Positions 9,371 to 17,072 are shown, counted from the stretch's first letter. The stretch: DNA of 33,212 nt from Pirellulales bacterium (GCA_023511675.1 JAIMBC010000025.1:1-33212), one strand, 5' to 3'. Made by a program: numbers and translations. Notes: a model not told the origin generated them from the letters alone.

Positions 9371-10027
9371 ATGAGCACCAGCACCAAGGCCGCGCGAGCC
9401 GCCCTGCTCAATCTGCCCAACCAGCTCACCGTCTTGCGATTGCTCCTCTCCCTCGTCCTCTTCGCGCTGCTCGAGCTGCGCCTCTATCTGGCCAGCTTTC
9501 TGGTGTTCGTCATCGCCGCCAGCACCGATTGGCTCGACGGTTATCTTGCCCGCAAGTACCAGCTCATCACGACCCTGGGCCGGATCCTCGACCCCTTCGT
9601 CGATAAGATCATCATCTGCGGCACCTTCATCACGCTGGCCGCCAATCAGGCATCGCGCGTGATGGCCTGGATGGCCGTGCTGATCGTGGGCCGCGAATTG
9701 CTGGTGACGGCGCTGCGGAGCTTCCTCGAGCAGCAGGGGCGAGATTTCTCCGCCAGCCTGTCCGGCAAGCTGAAGATGGTCGTGCAGTGCGTGGCGGCGG
9801 CCACGTGCATGGCCTTGCTTTACCTGGATGCGGCCGGGCCAGCCGTCCAGGCAGCGTGGCCGGCCCCCCTGGCGAGTGTGCTGTGGAAGGGCCTGCTCCC
9901 GCTGCTCGATACTCCCTGGCTCGGGCCATGCACCAGCGTGGACCTGCTGTTGTACCTCACCGTGGGGATCACCTTGTACTCGGGAGTGGAATACGTGCGG
10001 CGGGCGGCGGCACTGGCGTCGGGGTAA
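9371..10027 (+). CDS. pgsA: CDP-diacylglycerol--glycerol-3-phosphate 3-phosphatidyltransferase
   Basis: PgsA makes phosphatidylglycerol phosphate from CDP-diacylglycerol and glycerol 3-phosphate in the inner membrane, the committed step to phosphatidylglycerol. The 218-residue protein contains the full CDP-alcohol phosphotransferase motif: Asp53-x2-Asp56-Gly57-x2-Ala60-Arg61-x8-Gly70-x3-Asp74-x3-Asp78. The opening NLPNQLTVLRLLLS is typical of PgsA rather than of phosphatidylserine synthase. Several hydrophobic segments are consistent with a polytopic membrane protein. It follows rimO by 12 bases and precedes the CPBP gene by 3 bases, so the three are very likely one operon. Confidence 0.95.
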   Translation: MSTSTKAARAALLNLPNQLTVLRLLLSLVLFALLELRLYLASFLVFVIAASTDWLDGYLARKYQLITTLGRILDPFVDKIIICGTFITLAANQASRVMAWMAVLIVGRELLVTALRSFLEQQGRDFSASLSGKLKMVVQCVAAATCMALLYLDAAGPAVQAAWPAPLASVLWKGLLPLLDTPWLGPCTSVDLLLYLTVGITLYSGVEYVRRAAALASG

Positions 10028-10030
10028 GTT

Positions 10031-11131
10031 GTGGACGCGGCTAACCCATCCATCCCGCCGGCGCTGCTGGTTCTGGCACTGCTGGGGTTGCTGGCCCTTC
10101 TCGCCGGCAGCGTGGCCGTGTGGGTGCGCGCCTTGGTGCGCATCTCTCGGGGGGAGCCGATGGTGGCCCGCCAGCCCCACCGTCCCGTGCCCTGGGGGGC
10201 GCTGGAGCTGCTGCTATGTGCTGCCATCTACATCTTGGTTCTGGCGGCCGCCAGCAGCCTGCTGCGGCGGTTGCATGGAGACGCCGGCGAGCAGGCCGCA
10301 AGCGACCCCGCACGCCTTGCCGAGATCGTCACGCTAAATGCGTTGGCCACGCTGGCCGGCACGGCCTGCGCCGTGGCCGTCCTGCGGCTGCGCGGAGCCA
10401 CCTGGCAAGACCTGGGTCTGGCACGCAGCACCCTGCTTGCCGACTGCCGCCTGGGCCTGGCCGCCTTCTTGTTCATTGCGCCGGGCGTGTATGCCTTGCA
10501 GTTCTTGCTCTCGCTGTTCATCGAGGGGCATCATCCGTTGATCGACATGGTGCAAGGGGGCGGTACCACGGCCCTGTTGCTGGCCGCTGTCTCAGCCATA
10601 CTGGTTGCGCCCCTGTGCGAAGAGTGGTTGTTCCGCGTGATGTTTCAGGGTTGGCTCCAGAAGCTGGAGCTGTTGCTGGCCAGCGTGCCACGGGCCGCTG
10701 GAGGCGCTTCGCAATCAGCAGCGGGCCCGCCGCCAACACCGCTCTCCGACGATGCAGCCACCCAGGCCCCCGTCGCCTCACCGGCTCTCCCGCCCTCTCT
10801 GCCTGCGGCTGGGGAAGACCAGGAGAATCCCCACAGCCCGCCGTCGGCCCAGCCCACCACCTCGGCAGAGGCCAAGGCAGGTCTGCCGCCCGCGCGAGGA
10901 TTGCTCGGCCTGCCCCTGGGCACACTCCCCATCCTGATGAGTGCCGCCGTCTTCTCCCTGCTGCACTCCGGCCAGGGGCCGGCGCCCATACCCCTCTTCG
11001 TGTTTGCCCTGTGTCTGGGCTATCTCTACCGCCAAACCCACCGCCTGATGCCATCGCTGGTGGTGCATCTGTGCCTGAATTCGCTCAGCATGCTCATGCT
11101 GTGTCTGATGGTCCTCTATGCGCCGGCATGA
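10031..11131 (+). CDS. CPBP family intramembrane glutamic/metallo-protease
   Basis: This polytopic membrane protein of 366 residues belongs to the CPBP (Abi, Rce1-like) family. The catalytic motifs are visible: Glu197-Glu198-x3-Arg202 in CEEWLFRVMFQG, the second motif FSLLHSG with His312, and a third segment PSLVVHLCLNS with His346 and Asn350. Between motifs one and two lies a Pro/Ala/Ser-rich insert of about 70 residues (221-290) with no predicted structure, which is unusual because these motifs normally sit on adjacent helices. The start is GTG at 10031, three bases after pgsA. Planctomycetes carry many such proteins; substrates are unknown. Roles in maturation or immunity have been shown for some relatives, but nothing in the sequence decides this. 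Confidence 0.86.
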   Translation: MDAANPSIPPALLVLALLGLLALLAGSVAVWVRALVRISRGEPMVARQPHRPVPWGALELLLCAAIYILVLAAASSLLRRLHGDAGEQAASDPARLAEIVTLNALATLAGTACAVAVLRLRGATWQDLGLARSTLLADCRLGLAAFLFIAPGVYALQFLLSLFIEGHHPLIDMVQGGGTTALLLAAVSAILVAPLCEEWLFRVMFQGWLQKLELLLASVPRAAGGASQSAAGPPPTPLSDDAATQAPVASPALPPSLPAAGEDQENPHSPPSAQPTTSAEAKAGLPPARGLLGLPLGTLPILMSAAVFSLLHSGQGPAPIPLFVFALCLGYLYRQTHRLMPSLVVHLCLNSLSMLMLCLMVLYAPA

Positions 11132-11299
11132 CGTGGCCGCGCATCGCTACTGGTGGGGCGCTCTATAGCGGTGGCATCTTGGCCGAGGGATCCAAGAATG
11201 CCGGTGTGCTCAGAGGGCAGTCCGCCCAGGGCTCCCAGCCTTTGCACTTAGCCAAACTTCTCTCGTGGGTCGCCCTTGGGCAGCAGGGGGGGCGAGGCG

Positions 11300-11305
11300 T
11301 ATAAT
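11300..11305 (+). promoter_or_regulatory. -10 box (TATAAT) of the parA leader
   Basis: A perfect TATAAT within GTATAATCC, the same context as the box before pcrA. A weak -35 (TTGGGC at 11276-11281) lies 18 bases upstream. The predicted start is near 11312, giving parA a leader of about 130 bases that contains two direct repeats. The remainder of the 312-base gap between the CPBP gene and parA holds nothing else I can identify. Confidence 0.5.
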
Positions 11306-11316
11306 CCGCCGCCCCA

Positions 11317-11416
11317 GAAACGGGGGCAACATCGAGCAGTTGGTACAGCGCGGAGGGCGGCAACCATCCTCTCGCGCAAGTCCAATGGAAACGGGGGCAA
11401 CGTGGAGCAGTTGGTA
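11317..11416 (+). repeat. Two 29-bp direct repeats in the parA leader
   Basis: Copies lie at 11317-11345 and 11388-11416, 71 bases apart. Each starts GAAACGGGGGCAAC and ends GAGCAGTTGGTA, with two mismatches between them. They fall between the predicted promoter and the parA start, so they would be in its mRNA leader. They could be protein-binding sites (for example self-regulation by a ParA partner) or RNA elements. The GAGCAGTTGGTA part resembles a tRNA D-loop, but no acceptor, anticodon or T arm fits. Confidence 0.75.
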
Positions 11417-11443
11417 GCGTAGCTGGAAGAAGTGGGGTCTGCC

Positions 11444-12274
11444 ATGCGTTCGATCGCCATCATCAACCAGAAGGGCGGCGTGGGAAAAACGACCACGGCG
11501 GTCAACCTGAGCGCGGCTCTGGCGGCCATGGGCCGTCGCGTCTGCTTGCTGGATATGGATCCGCAGGCCCACGCCACGCTGCATCTGGGCGTGGAGCCGG
11601 GGCGCACGGGACACAGCATCTACGACGTGCTGGCCGGAGATTGCACCCTGGAGCAGGCCCGCCTGCAAGTGGCGGAGAACTTGTGGCTGGCCGGCTCGCA
11701 CATCGATCTGGCGGCGGTAGAGGTGGAACTGGCTGGGGTGGTGGGCCGAGAGCTTGTGCTGCGGGACCAGTTGGCGGCTGACACGGCCACGTTCGACTAC
11801 TTGATGATCGATTGCCCTCCTTCTCTGGGCATTCTGACGCTCAACGCCCTGGCCGCCGTGGACGAGGTGTTCATTCCATTGCAGCCTCACTTTCTCGCCC
11901 TGCACGGCCTGAGCAAGCTGCTGGAGACCATCGAGCTGGTGGCCAGGCGGTTGAATCCGAGGTTACGGTTGAGCGGGGTGGTACTGTGCATGTTCGAGTC
12001 GGGCACGCGCCTGGCGGCAGAGGTATCTCACGACGTGGCGGAGTTCCTCAGCCGCACGCGCGGCCGCGCGGCGCCGTGGGCCGAGGCCCAGATATTCGCC
12101 ACGCGCATTCGCCGCAACGTGCGGCTGGCCGAGGCGCCCAGCCACGGCCAGACGATCTTCAGCTATGCCCCCACATCCACAGGGGCCGAGGACTACCGCT
12201 TGCTGGCAGAAGAGGTGCTTGCTCGGGCCGCGTGCAGCGAGCAGCACGCTGCGGAGCCTCGCGTTGCGGCATGA
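11444..12274 (+). CDS. parA: ParA/Soj-family partition ATPase
   Basis: A 276-residue deviant Walker-A ATPase. Its N-terminus shows the ParA signature KGGVGKTT (10-17) with the signature lysine at position 10, followed by LLDMDPQAHAT and MIDCPPSLGILTLNAL (Walker B region). The C-terminal ANT-like block RIRRNVRLAEAPSHGQTI is typical of chromosomal Soj/ParA proteins. ATP-bound dimers normally bind DNA non-specifically and position a ParB-parS complex or another cargo. No parB lies next to it, which is unusual for the chromosomal copy, so this may be an orphan ParA that places another cargo. GTG at 11432 is an alternative start, but the purine-rich GGAAGAAG at 11425-11432 fits the ATG better. Confidence 0.9.
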   Translation: MRSIAIINQKGGVGKTTTAVNLSAALAAMGRRVCLLDMDPQAHATLHLGVEPGRTGHSIYDVLAGDCTLEQARLQVAENLWLAGSHIDLAAVEVELAGVVGRELVLRDQLAADTATFDYLMIDCPPSLGILTLNALAAVDEVFIPLQPHFLALHGLSKLLETIELVARRLNPRLRLSGVVLCMFESGTRLAAEVSHDVAEFLSRTRGRAAPWAEAQIFATRIRRNVRLAEAPSHGQTIFSYAPTSTGAEDYRLLAEEVLARAACSEQHAAEPRVAA

Positions 12275-12707
12275 GGCAGTGGGCTTCAAGGGGCGTCAGC
12301 GGCAGGCGGTGATCGCGTTGCTGCCCCGCGCGGCAGCGCGGCTGCGGCGTTAGGCAGTTGGCCCGGAGTTCGCCGGCGGGGCTGTTGGCAGGCTGTGGCG
12401 CATAGCGGCAAGCCTGCGGTGTTTGGCAGTTCAGCGCGTAGCATCCGCCGCAGGCTGTTCATGGCGTGCCGCGCTCATGCACGGCGTCTGTCGCGCCCCC
12501 GGCAGGTAGGGGAACAGCGCGCTCGTGCGGCAGGTAACGTGCCGGCCAGGTATCGCGCCCCCTGCACGTAGGGGAACAGCGCGATGAACTCACCTGACGC
12601 AATCAATGGCAACATCGCGCCCTTTGTACGTGGGGGACCAGCACCTGGAGGGGAGCCGCGCACTCTTTCGCTCGCTTCGCCCAAGTCTTGCTGCCGAGTC
12701 TTGCTGC
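12275..12707. other. Intergenic region with CRISPR-like repeats
   Basis: No gene is supported in these 433 bases, which lie between the convergent parA and MoaD-like genes. The first 200 bases are GC-rich with several GGCAGTT elements and no clear terminator. The centre holds three regularly spaced repeats, described separately, and the right end holds a 12-base tandem duplication. Confidence 0.5.
12491..12645. CRISPR. Three-unit CRISPR-like repeat array without nearby cas genes
   Basis: Three 31-base repeats lie at 12491-12521, 12553-12583 and 12615-12645, with a period of exactly 62 bases and two unrelated 31-base spacers. Repeats 1 and 2 share 29 of 31 bases; repeat 3 shares 24 of 31 with repeat 2, like a degenerate terminal repeat. 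The core CCCCTGCACGTAGGGGAACA has a CCCCT/AGGGG hairpin and the GGGGAAC end seen in type I-E repeats when read in that orientation. The period is not a multiple of three and no frame reads through, so it is not coding. No cas gene is visible in the window. The small number of units keeps this tentative. Confidence 0.45.
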
Positions 12708-12708
12708 C
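12684..12708. repeat. 12-bp tandem duplication
   Basis: AGTCTTGCTGCC occurs twice (12684-12695 and 12697-12708), separated by one base. It ends at the stop codon of the minus-strand MoaD-like gene and looks like a slippage duplication. Confidence 0.7.
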
Positions 12709-12971
12709 TACCCGCCGCCAATGGCGGGGATGAAGTGTACCTCACTCTCGGGGCCTACTCTGGCCAACAGTCCGCGCGAGCTGATGGCGCCGTCGATGGA
12801 GACGGCCAGTCCCGCTGCCAGCTCGTCTTGCTGGCGCAGCCTGCCCTGTAGTGCAGGCCAGCGAGCCTCCAGCGCGGCGATGACCTGCCGCACGGTGGAG
12901 GCTTCTACCTTCACGCACTCGACCCCCTCTGTCAGCTCCCGCAGGGCGGCGGGGATGTAGACGGTGGCCAT
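12708..12971 (-). CDS. MoaD/ThiS-family sulfur carrier protein
   Basis: The 87-residue product has the beta-grasp features of the MoaD/ThiS family: VYIPAALRELTEG near the N-terminus, a central Val/Ile-rich segment, and a C-terminal GGG tail whose last Gly would carry the thiocarboxylate. MoaD donates sulfur to the dithiolene of molybdopterin. The gene starts immediately after the stop of the molybdenum-hydroxylase large subunit (TAG then ATG, no gap), so it is the last gene of that operon and probably supports cofactor supply for it. ThiS or an unrelated sulfur carrier is possible, but the operon favours MoaD. No moaE is in the window. Confidence 0.8.
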   Translation of the reverse strand: MATVYIPAALRELTEGVECVKVEASTVRQVIAALEARWPALQGRLRQQDELAAGLAVSIDGAISSRGLLARVGPESEVHFIPAIGGG

Positions 12972-15257
12972 CTACGAACTCTTGCCCGCCGCGGCCAGTG
13001 CCGCCCACACTCGGGGGGGAGACATGGGCAGCTCGCGCAGCCGCACGCCCGTGGCCCGATAGATGGCATTGGCGAGGGCCGCCGGGGGGGGTACGATGGG
13101 CGTCTCTCCCACGCCGCGTACGCCGTAGGGATGGTCGGGGTTGGGCACCTCGACGATGATGGTTTCGATCATGGGCACGTCGAGCGCGGTGGGCATACGG
13201 TAGTCCAGAAAGCTGGCGTTGCGCATCTGGCCGCGGTCGTCGAACCAGTATTCTTCGTTGAGTGCCCAGCCGATGCCCTGAACGGTGCCGCCCTGCATTT
13301 GGCCCTCCACATAGCTGGGATGCACGGCCTTGCCGGCATCCTGGACGGCGGTGTAGCGGAGGATCGTAACCTTGCCGGTATCGGGATCGACTTCCACATC
13401 CACGATGTGTGCGCCGAACCCGTGGGTGGGGCCTTCGGGATCGACGGCCGCCCGGCCCACCACCGGCCCGCCCGTGGCGTGCAGCTTGGCGGCCAGCTCC
13501 TTGAAGGTGATCGAGCGGCCGTCAGTGCGAAACACGCCGTCCTCGAAGCGCACCAGAGCGGGATCGCACTCCCAGAGCAGGGCTGCACGCTCGGCCATCT
13601 GGCGGCGGATGTCCAACCCCACCTGATAGGCCGCCAGCCCCGTGGCAAAGGTGACCCGGCTGCCTCCTGTCACGTCGGTGTAGCCGACGCTGTCCGTATC
13701 AGCCACCTGCGGGCGCACATCTTCAGCGGCAATGCCCAGCGTTTCGGCGAGCTGCATGGCCACGCTGGTGCGGGTGCCGCCGATATCTGTGGAGCCTTCA
13801 ACCAGCGTCACGGTGCCGTCGGCATTCACGCTGGCCGAGGCACTGCTCTTCAGGCCGATGTTGAACCAGTATCCTGCGGCAACGCCTCGGCCGCGCCAGG
13901 GGCCTGCAAGGGGCGTGTTCCAGTGTTCGCTGGCGCGGGCTGCTTCCAGCACTTCCACCAGACCGATGCGGGGGTAGACGGGGCCATCCACGCGGCGCGT
14001 CCCCTCCTTGGCGGCATTCTTGAGCCGGAACTCGATGGGGTCGATGTTCAGACGCTCGGCCAGCTCGTCGATCACGCTTTCGCAGGCGAAGGCGGCCTGC
14101 GTGGCCCCCGGTGCGCGATAGGCGGCCGTCTTGGGCTTGTTGAGGCAGACGTCGTAGCCATCGACCCGCGCATGGGGAATCTCATAGCAACTGAACACGC
14201 ACATGCAACCGGGGCCGATCATGCCGCCGGGGAAGGCGCCGGCGTCGTAGGCCAGCCAGGCCTCGCCCGCCACCAGCTTGCCGTCTCTCGTGGCCCCCAG
14301 CTTGACCCGCACGAAGGAGCCGGGCGTGGGACCGGTGCCCTCGAACACATCGCTGCGGGTCATGGTGAGCTTTACAGGGCGGCCGCACTTGCGGCTGAGC
14401 AACACCGCCACCGGCTCGAGGTAGATGGGGATCTTACCTCCAAAGCCGCCCCCGATCTCGCACGGCACCACCGTGACGCGAGACACCGGCAGCTCCAGCA
14501 ACTCAGCCACCTGCTGCCGGCAACTGAAGGAGCCCTGGGTGGCTGTCCAGATGGTCACATGCCCGTCCTGGTTCCAGAGCGCCGTGCAGGCGTGCGGCTC
14601 GATGTAGCCCTGATGCACGCTCGCCGTGCGATACTCCCGCTCGATCACCACATCGGCCTGGGCGAAACCGCGCTGCACATCTCCCTGCTCGAAGTGGATG
14701 TGCCGGGAGACATTGCTGGGTTTGTCTGAAAGCTGGCCCATCGACTCGGTGAACACGTCGTCGTGCAACAGGGGCGCGTTGGGCTTCATGGCGTCCAGCA
14801 CCCAGGTGACGGCCGGCAGCGGCTCGTACTCGATGCGCACCAGCTTGGCTGCCTCTTCCGCCACGTGCGGGCTGACCGCGGCTACTGCGGCCACGGCATG
14901 GCCGCGGTAGAGCACCTTCCCCTGAGCCAGGCAGTTGGCGCCCAGGTGTGCCAGGTTGACGCGCCCTTCTCCCAAATCGGCAAACTTGTTCTTCAGGTCC
15001 GGCATGTCCGCGGCACTGGTCACGGCCAGCACGCCGGGTAAGGCCAGCGCGGCGGAGAAGTCGATGGATCGGATGCGTGCGTGTGCATGAGGGCTGCGGA
15101 TCACGCGGCCATAGGCCATGCCGGGCAGGTGCAAATCAGCCGCATAGATGGCGCGGCCCGTGACCTTGTCTGTGCCGTCATGCCGAATGGGCCGCGTGCC
15201 CAGCACCTTGTATTGGGGTGCGGAGGAACTCGCAGCCGGTTTAGCTGAAGCTGTCAT
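12972..15257 (-). CDS. Molybdopterin-binding large subunit of a xanthine dehydrogenase-family hydroxylase
   Basis: This 761-residue catalytic subunit belongs to the xanthine dehydrogenase/CO dehydrogenase/aldehyde oxidase family, which hydroxylates substrates at a Mo-pterin site. N-terminal block ATGKVTGRAIYAADL-like (here DKVTGRAIYAADLHLPGMAYG) marks the hammerhead domain. GGGFGGK lies near 272, the active-site loop AYRAPGATQ near 377, and the catalytic Glu in RGVGETP near 717. The loop lacks the Cys of form-I CO dehydrogenase (AYxCSFR), so CO is an unlikely substrate; purines, nicotinate, aromatic acyl-CoA or aldehydes are possible. The frame extends 26 codons upstream to 15335, but that part overlaps the small subunit gene. 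The ATG at 15257 shares one base with the small-subunit stop (TGATG), which indicates translational coupling. No signal peptide, so cytoplasmic. Confidence 0.92.
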   Translation of the reverse strand: MTASAKPAASSSAPQYKVLGTRPIRHDGTDKVTGRAIYAADLHLPGMAYGRVIRSPHAHARIRSIDFSAALALPGVLAVTSAADMPDLKNKFADLGEGRVNLAHLGANCLAQGKVLYRGHAVAAVAAVSPHVAEEAAKLVRIEYEPLPAVTWVLDAMKPNAPLLHDDVFTESMGQLSDKPSNVSRHIHFEQGDVQRGFAQADVVIEREYRTASVHQGYIEPHACTALWNQDGHVTIWTATQGSFSCRQQVAELLELPVSRVTVVPCEIGGGFGGKIPIYLEPVAVLLSRKCGRPVKLTMTRSDVFEGTGPTPGSFVRVKLGATRDGKLVAGEAWLAYDAGAFPGGMIGPGCMCVFSCYEIPHARVDGYDVCLNKPKTAAYRAPGATQAAFACESVIDELAERLNIDPIEFRLKNAAKEGTRRVDGPVYPRIGLVEVLEAARASEHWNTPLAGPWRGRGVAAGYWFNIGLKSSASASVNADGTVTLVEGSTDIGGTRTSVAMQLAETLGIAAEDVRPQVADTDSVGYTDVTGGSRVTFATGLAAYQVGLDIRRQMAERAALLWECDPALVRFEDGVFRTDGRSITFKELAAKLHATGGPVVGRAAVDPEGPTHGFGAHIVDVEVDPDTGKVTILRYTAVQDAGKAVHPSYVEGQMQGGTVQGIGWALNEEYWFDDRGQMRNASFLDYRMPTALDVPMIETIIVEVPNPDHPYGVRGVGETPIVPPPAALANAIYRATGVRLRELPMSPPRVWAALAAAGKSS

Positions 15258-15760
15258 CAGGTTCGTGCCTCCCTGAGTCTCGCGGCGGCATGCTGCACGG
15301 CGCGGACGATCTTGTCGTACCCCGTGCAGCGGCAAAGATTGTTTGCTAGTTCAAAGCGGATCTCTTGTTCACTCGGATTGGGGTTCTTGTCCAACAGGGC
15401 CTTGGCAGCCACCAGAAAGCCAGGCGTGCACACGCCGCATTGCAGCGCGGCATCTTCCAGAAAACACTGCTGGAGCGGGTGCAGATGCGTGGCGTCTGCC
15501 AGTCCCTCCACCGTGGTGATGCGGCAGCCGTCTGCCTCAACGGCAAGCACCAGGCAACTGTTCACCGGCAAACCGTCCAGCAGGACGGTGCAGGCACCGC
15601 AGTTGCCGTTGTTGCAGCCTTCCTTGGCGCCGGTCAGGTGCAGCACGTCGCGGAGTACTTCCAGCAGGCTCTGGCGGGCCTCGCAGAGGAACTCCACGGG
15701 CTCGCCGTTTACCACGGCAGAAAGATGATGCTTCTTGGCCACGGGGCGGGCGTCCTCCAA
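15257..15760 (-). CDS. [2Fe-2S] small subunit of the molybdenum hydroxylase
   Basis: This 167-residue iron-sulfur subunit passes electrons from the Mo centre to FAD. The plant-ferredoxin-like N-terminal cluster is bound by Cys49, Cys54, Cys57 and Cys69 (GCNNGNCGACTVLLDG), and the C-terminal four-helix cluster by Cys108, Cys111, Cys143 and Cys145 (QCGVCTPG, NLCRCTGYDKI). All eight ligands are present. The first start is TTG at 15760, directly after GAAGGAA. GTG at 15742 lies 11 bases after GGAGG and is an alternative; family similarity begins around KKHHLSAVVNGEPV. It is coupled to the downstream large subunit by a one-base overlap. A 287-base gap separates it from the FAD subunit. Confidence 0.93.
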   Translation of the reverse strand: MEDARPVAKKHHLSAVVNGEPVEFLCEARQSLLEVLRDVLHLTGAKEGCNNGNCGACTVLLDGLPVNSCLVLAVEADGCRITTVEGLADATHLHPLQQCFLEDAALQCGVCTPGFLVAAKALLDKNPNPSEQEIRFELANNLCRCTGYDKIVRAVQHAAARLREART

Positions 15761-16047
15761 TTCCTTCGTCTCAGGCCCTCTCGGGCACTGGGGTCACGCA
15801 GTTGACTTGCGTCTCGTTCCGCATCCGGTATGGCGCACCGACGGCGCCGGCACGCCGGCCGCGGCACGAACGCACGTATCGGGCAGCGCTGGCCGGCCAG
15901 CGTCCGCTCGGCCGCACTGGCTCAGACGTACTGAATCGGCAGCGCACCCGCAGCGGACCGGCGGCAGGGGCCATGCGTATCGCACTGGGCTTCGCGGCCC
16001 AACCGAAGCGAGTGTTCACTCTGCGGCAATCGGTCATGTTGGTCCTT

Positions 16048-16926
16048 TCAACCCACTCCCCTTGCCCTGCCCACGGCGTCCGCCAGTGCCCGCCGCGTGA
16101 GCACGGCAACCAGATGGCGGCGGTACTCCGCCGTGCCGCGCATGTCTGTGATGGGCCGGGCAATGGCCTGGGCCATGCGGCCCGCCTCGGCAAAGCTTTC
16201 CGGCGTGGCAGGACGGCCCGCGAGCCAGGCGGCAACCTCTGTAGCCTCCAGAGGCGTGGGGGCCACCGCAGCCAGCCCAATCCGCGCCTCCTCGATCTGC
16301 TGCCCCGTGGGATCCAATCGTACCCACACTCCGGCGCCCGCCACGGCAATATCCATCTCATTGCGGGGGATGAAGCGTAGGTACCGCGCCCCGCTGCGAG
16401 GCACCGGCGGGGGAAACTCCAACGCCACCAGCAGCTCTCCTCGGCCCAGCACGTTCTTGCCGGGTGCGGTGCAAAACTCAGCGGCCCGCACACTGCGGCG
16501 GCCGTCAGGCCCGGCAATGTGGCACACGGCCGCATGGGCAATCAAGGCCGGAATGGTATCCGCCGCCGGCGAAGAGTTGCACAGGTTGCCTCCCACGCTA
16601 GCCCGCGTCTGGATCTGCCAGCCGCCGATGATTCGTGCAGCATCGGCCAGGGCAGGGTAGGCTCGCTTGACCTGCTCATGCTCGTAAATGCGGTAGCAGG
16701 GCGTGGCCGCTCCCAGCAGCAGCCCGCGCGCGGAATCAAACTCCAGTGCGGTCAACTCCGGGATGCGCTTCACGTCCAGCACTAGGTCGGCCTCGCGCAG
16801 CCCTTCGCGAAGCTGCACCAGGATGTCGGTCCCCCCGGACAGTATCTTGGCCCGCGGCCCGTGAGCCGCCAGCAGGCTTACCGCCTCGTCCACACTGGCG
16901 GCGGCGGCATACTCGAACTCTTTCAA
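16048..16926 (-). CDS. FAD-binding medium subunit of the molybdenum hydroxylase
   Basis: This subunit (292 residues from the chosen start) is the CoxM/XdhB-type flavoprotein. The start KEFEYAAAASVDEAVSLLAAHGP is characteristic, followed by the FAD pyrophosphate motif ILSGGTDILVQLREG and the second FAD motif TRASVGGNLCNSSPAADTIPAL. The chosen start is TTG at 16926, preceded by GGAGA at suitable distance and lying 44 bases after the predicted transcript start near 16970. An ATG at 16965 would leave only 5 bases of leader and adds 13 residues without similarity. As first gene of the operon it precedes the [2Fe-2S], Mo and MoaD-like genes. The 287-base gap after it is unusually long for such an operon. 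Confidence 0.9.
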   Translation of the reverse strand: MKEFEYAAAASVDEAVSLLAAHGPRAKILSGGTDILVQLREGLREADLVLDVKRIPELTALEFDSARGLLLGAATPCYRIYEHEQVKRAYPALADAARIIGGWQIQTRASVGGNLCNSSPAADTIPALIAHAAVCHIAGPDGRRSVRAAEFCTAPGKNVLGRGELLVALEFPPPVPRSGARYLRFIPRNEMDIAVAGAGVWVRLDPTGQQIEEARIGLAAVAPTPLEATEVAAWLAGRPATPESFAEAGRMAQAIARPITDMRGTAEYRRHLVAVLTRRALADAVGRARGVG

Positions 16927-16976
16927 GCTTGCTTCTCCGTCTACCGCAATACCGCTTCGATGCAATGACGCCTTCG

Positions 16977-16982
16977 ATCATA
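16977..16982 (-). promoter_or_regulatory. Probable -10 box of the molybdenum hydroxylase operon
   Basis: Read on the minus strand this is TATGAT, preceded directly by TTG. It lies 50 bases upstream of the TTG start of the FAD-subunit gene. No convincing -35 hexamer is seen. Confidence 0.35.
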
Positions 16983-17072
16983 CAAGACAGGCTGGCCGCG
17001 CACACCCCCCTCGCAGCCGCGCAGACCCATGCCGTTCCCGCGATCCTAAGAACGCGCCTCACGGGCAGGAGA

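Noticed and set aside
8642-10180. 512-codon minus-strand open frame
   Set aside because: Antisense to rimO and pgsA and spans the gap between them; no recognisable domain.
11388-11462. tRNA-like sequence with a D-loop-like GAGCAGTTGGTAG and a T-loop-like GTTCGATC
   Set aside because: No acceptor stem, anticodon arm or paired T stem can be formed, and the T-loop-like part is the start of parA.
12429-12459. Possible fourth CRISPR-like unit one period upstream
   Set aside because: Only short scattered matches (GCAGG and a GCG end); below what random GC-rich sequence would give.
13131-14729. 532-codon plus-strand open frame
   Set aside because: Antisense to the molybdopterin subunit; composition typical of a shadow frame.
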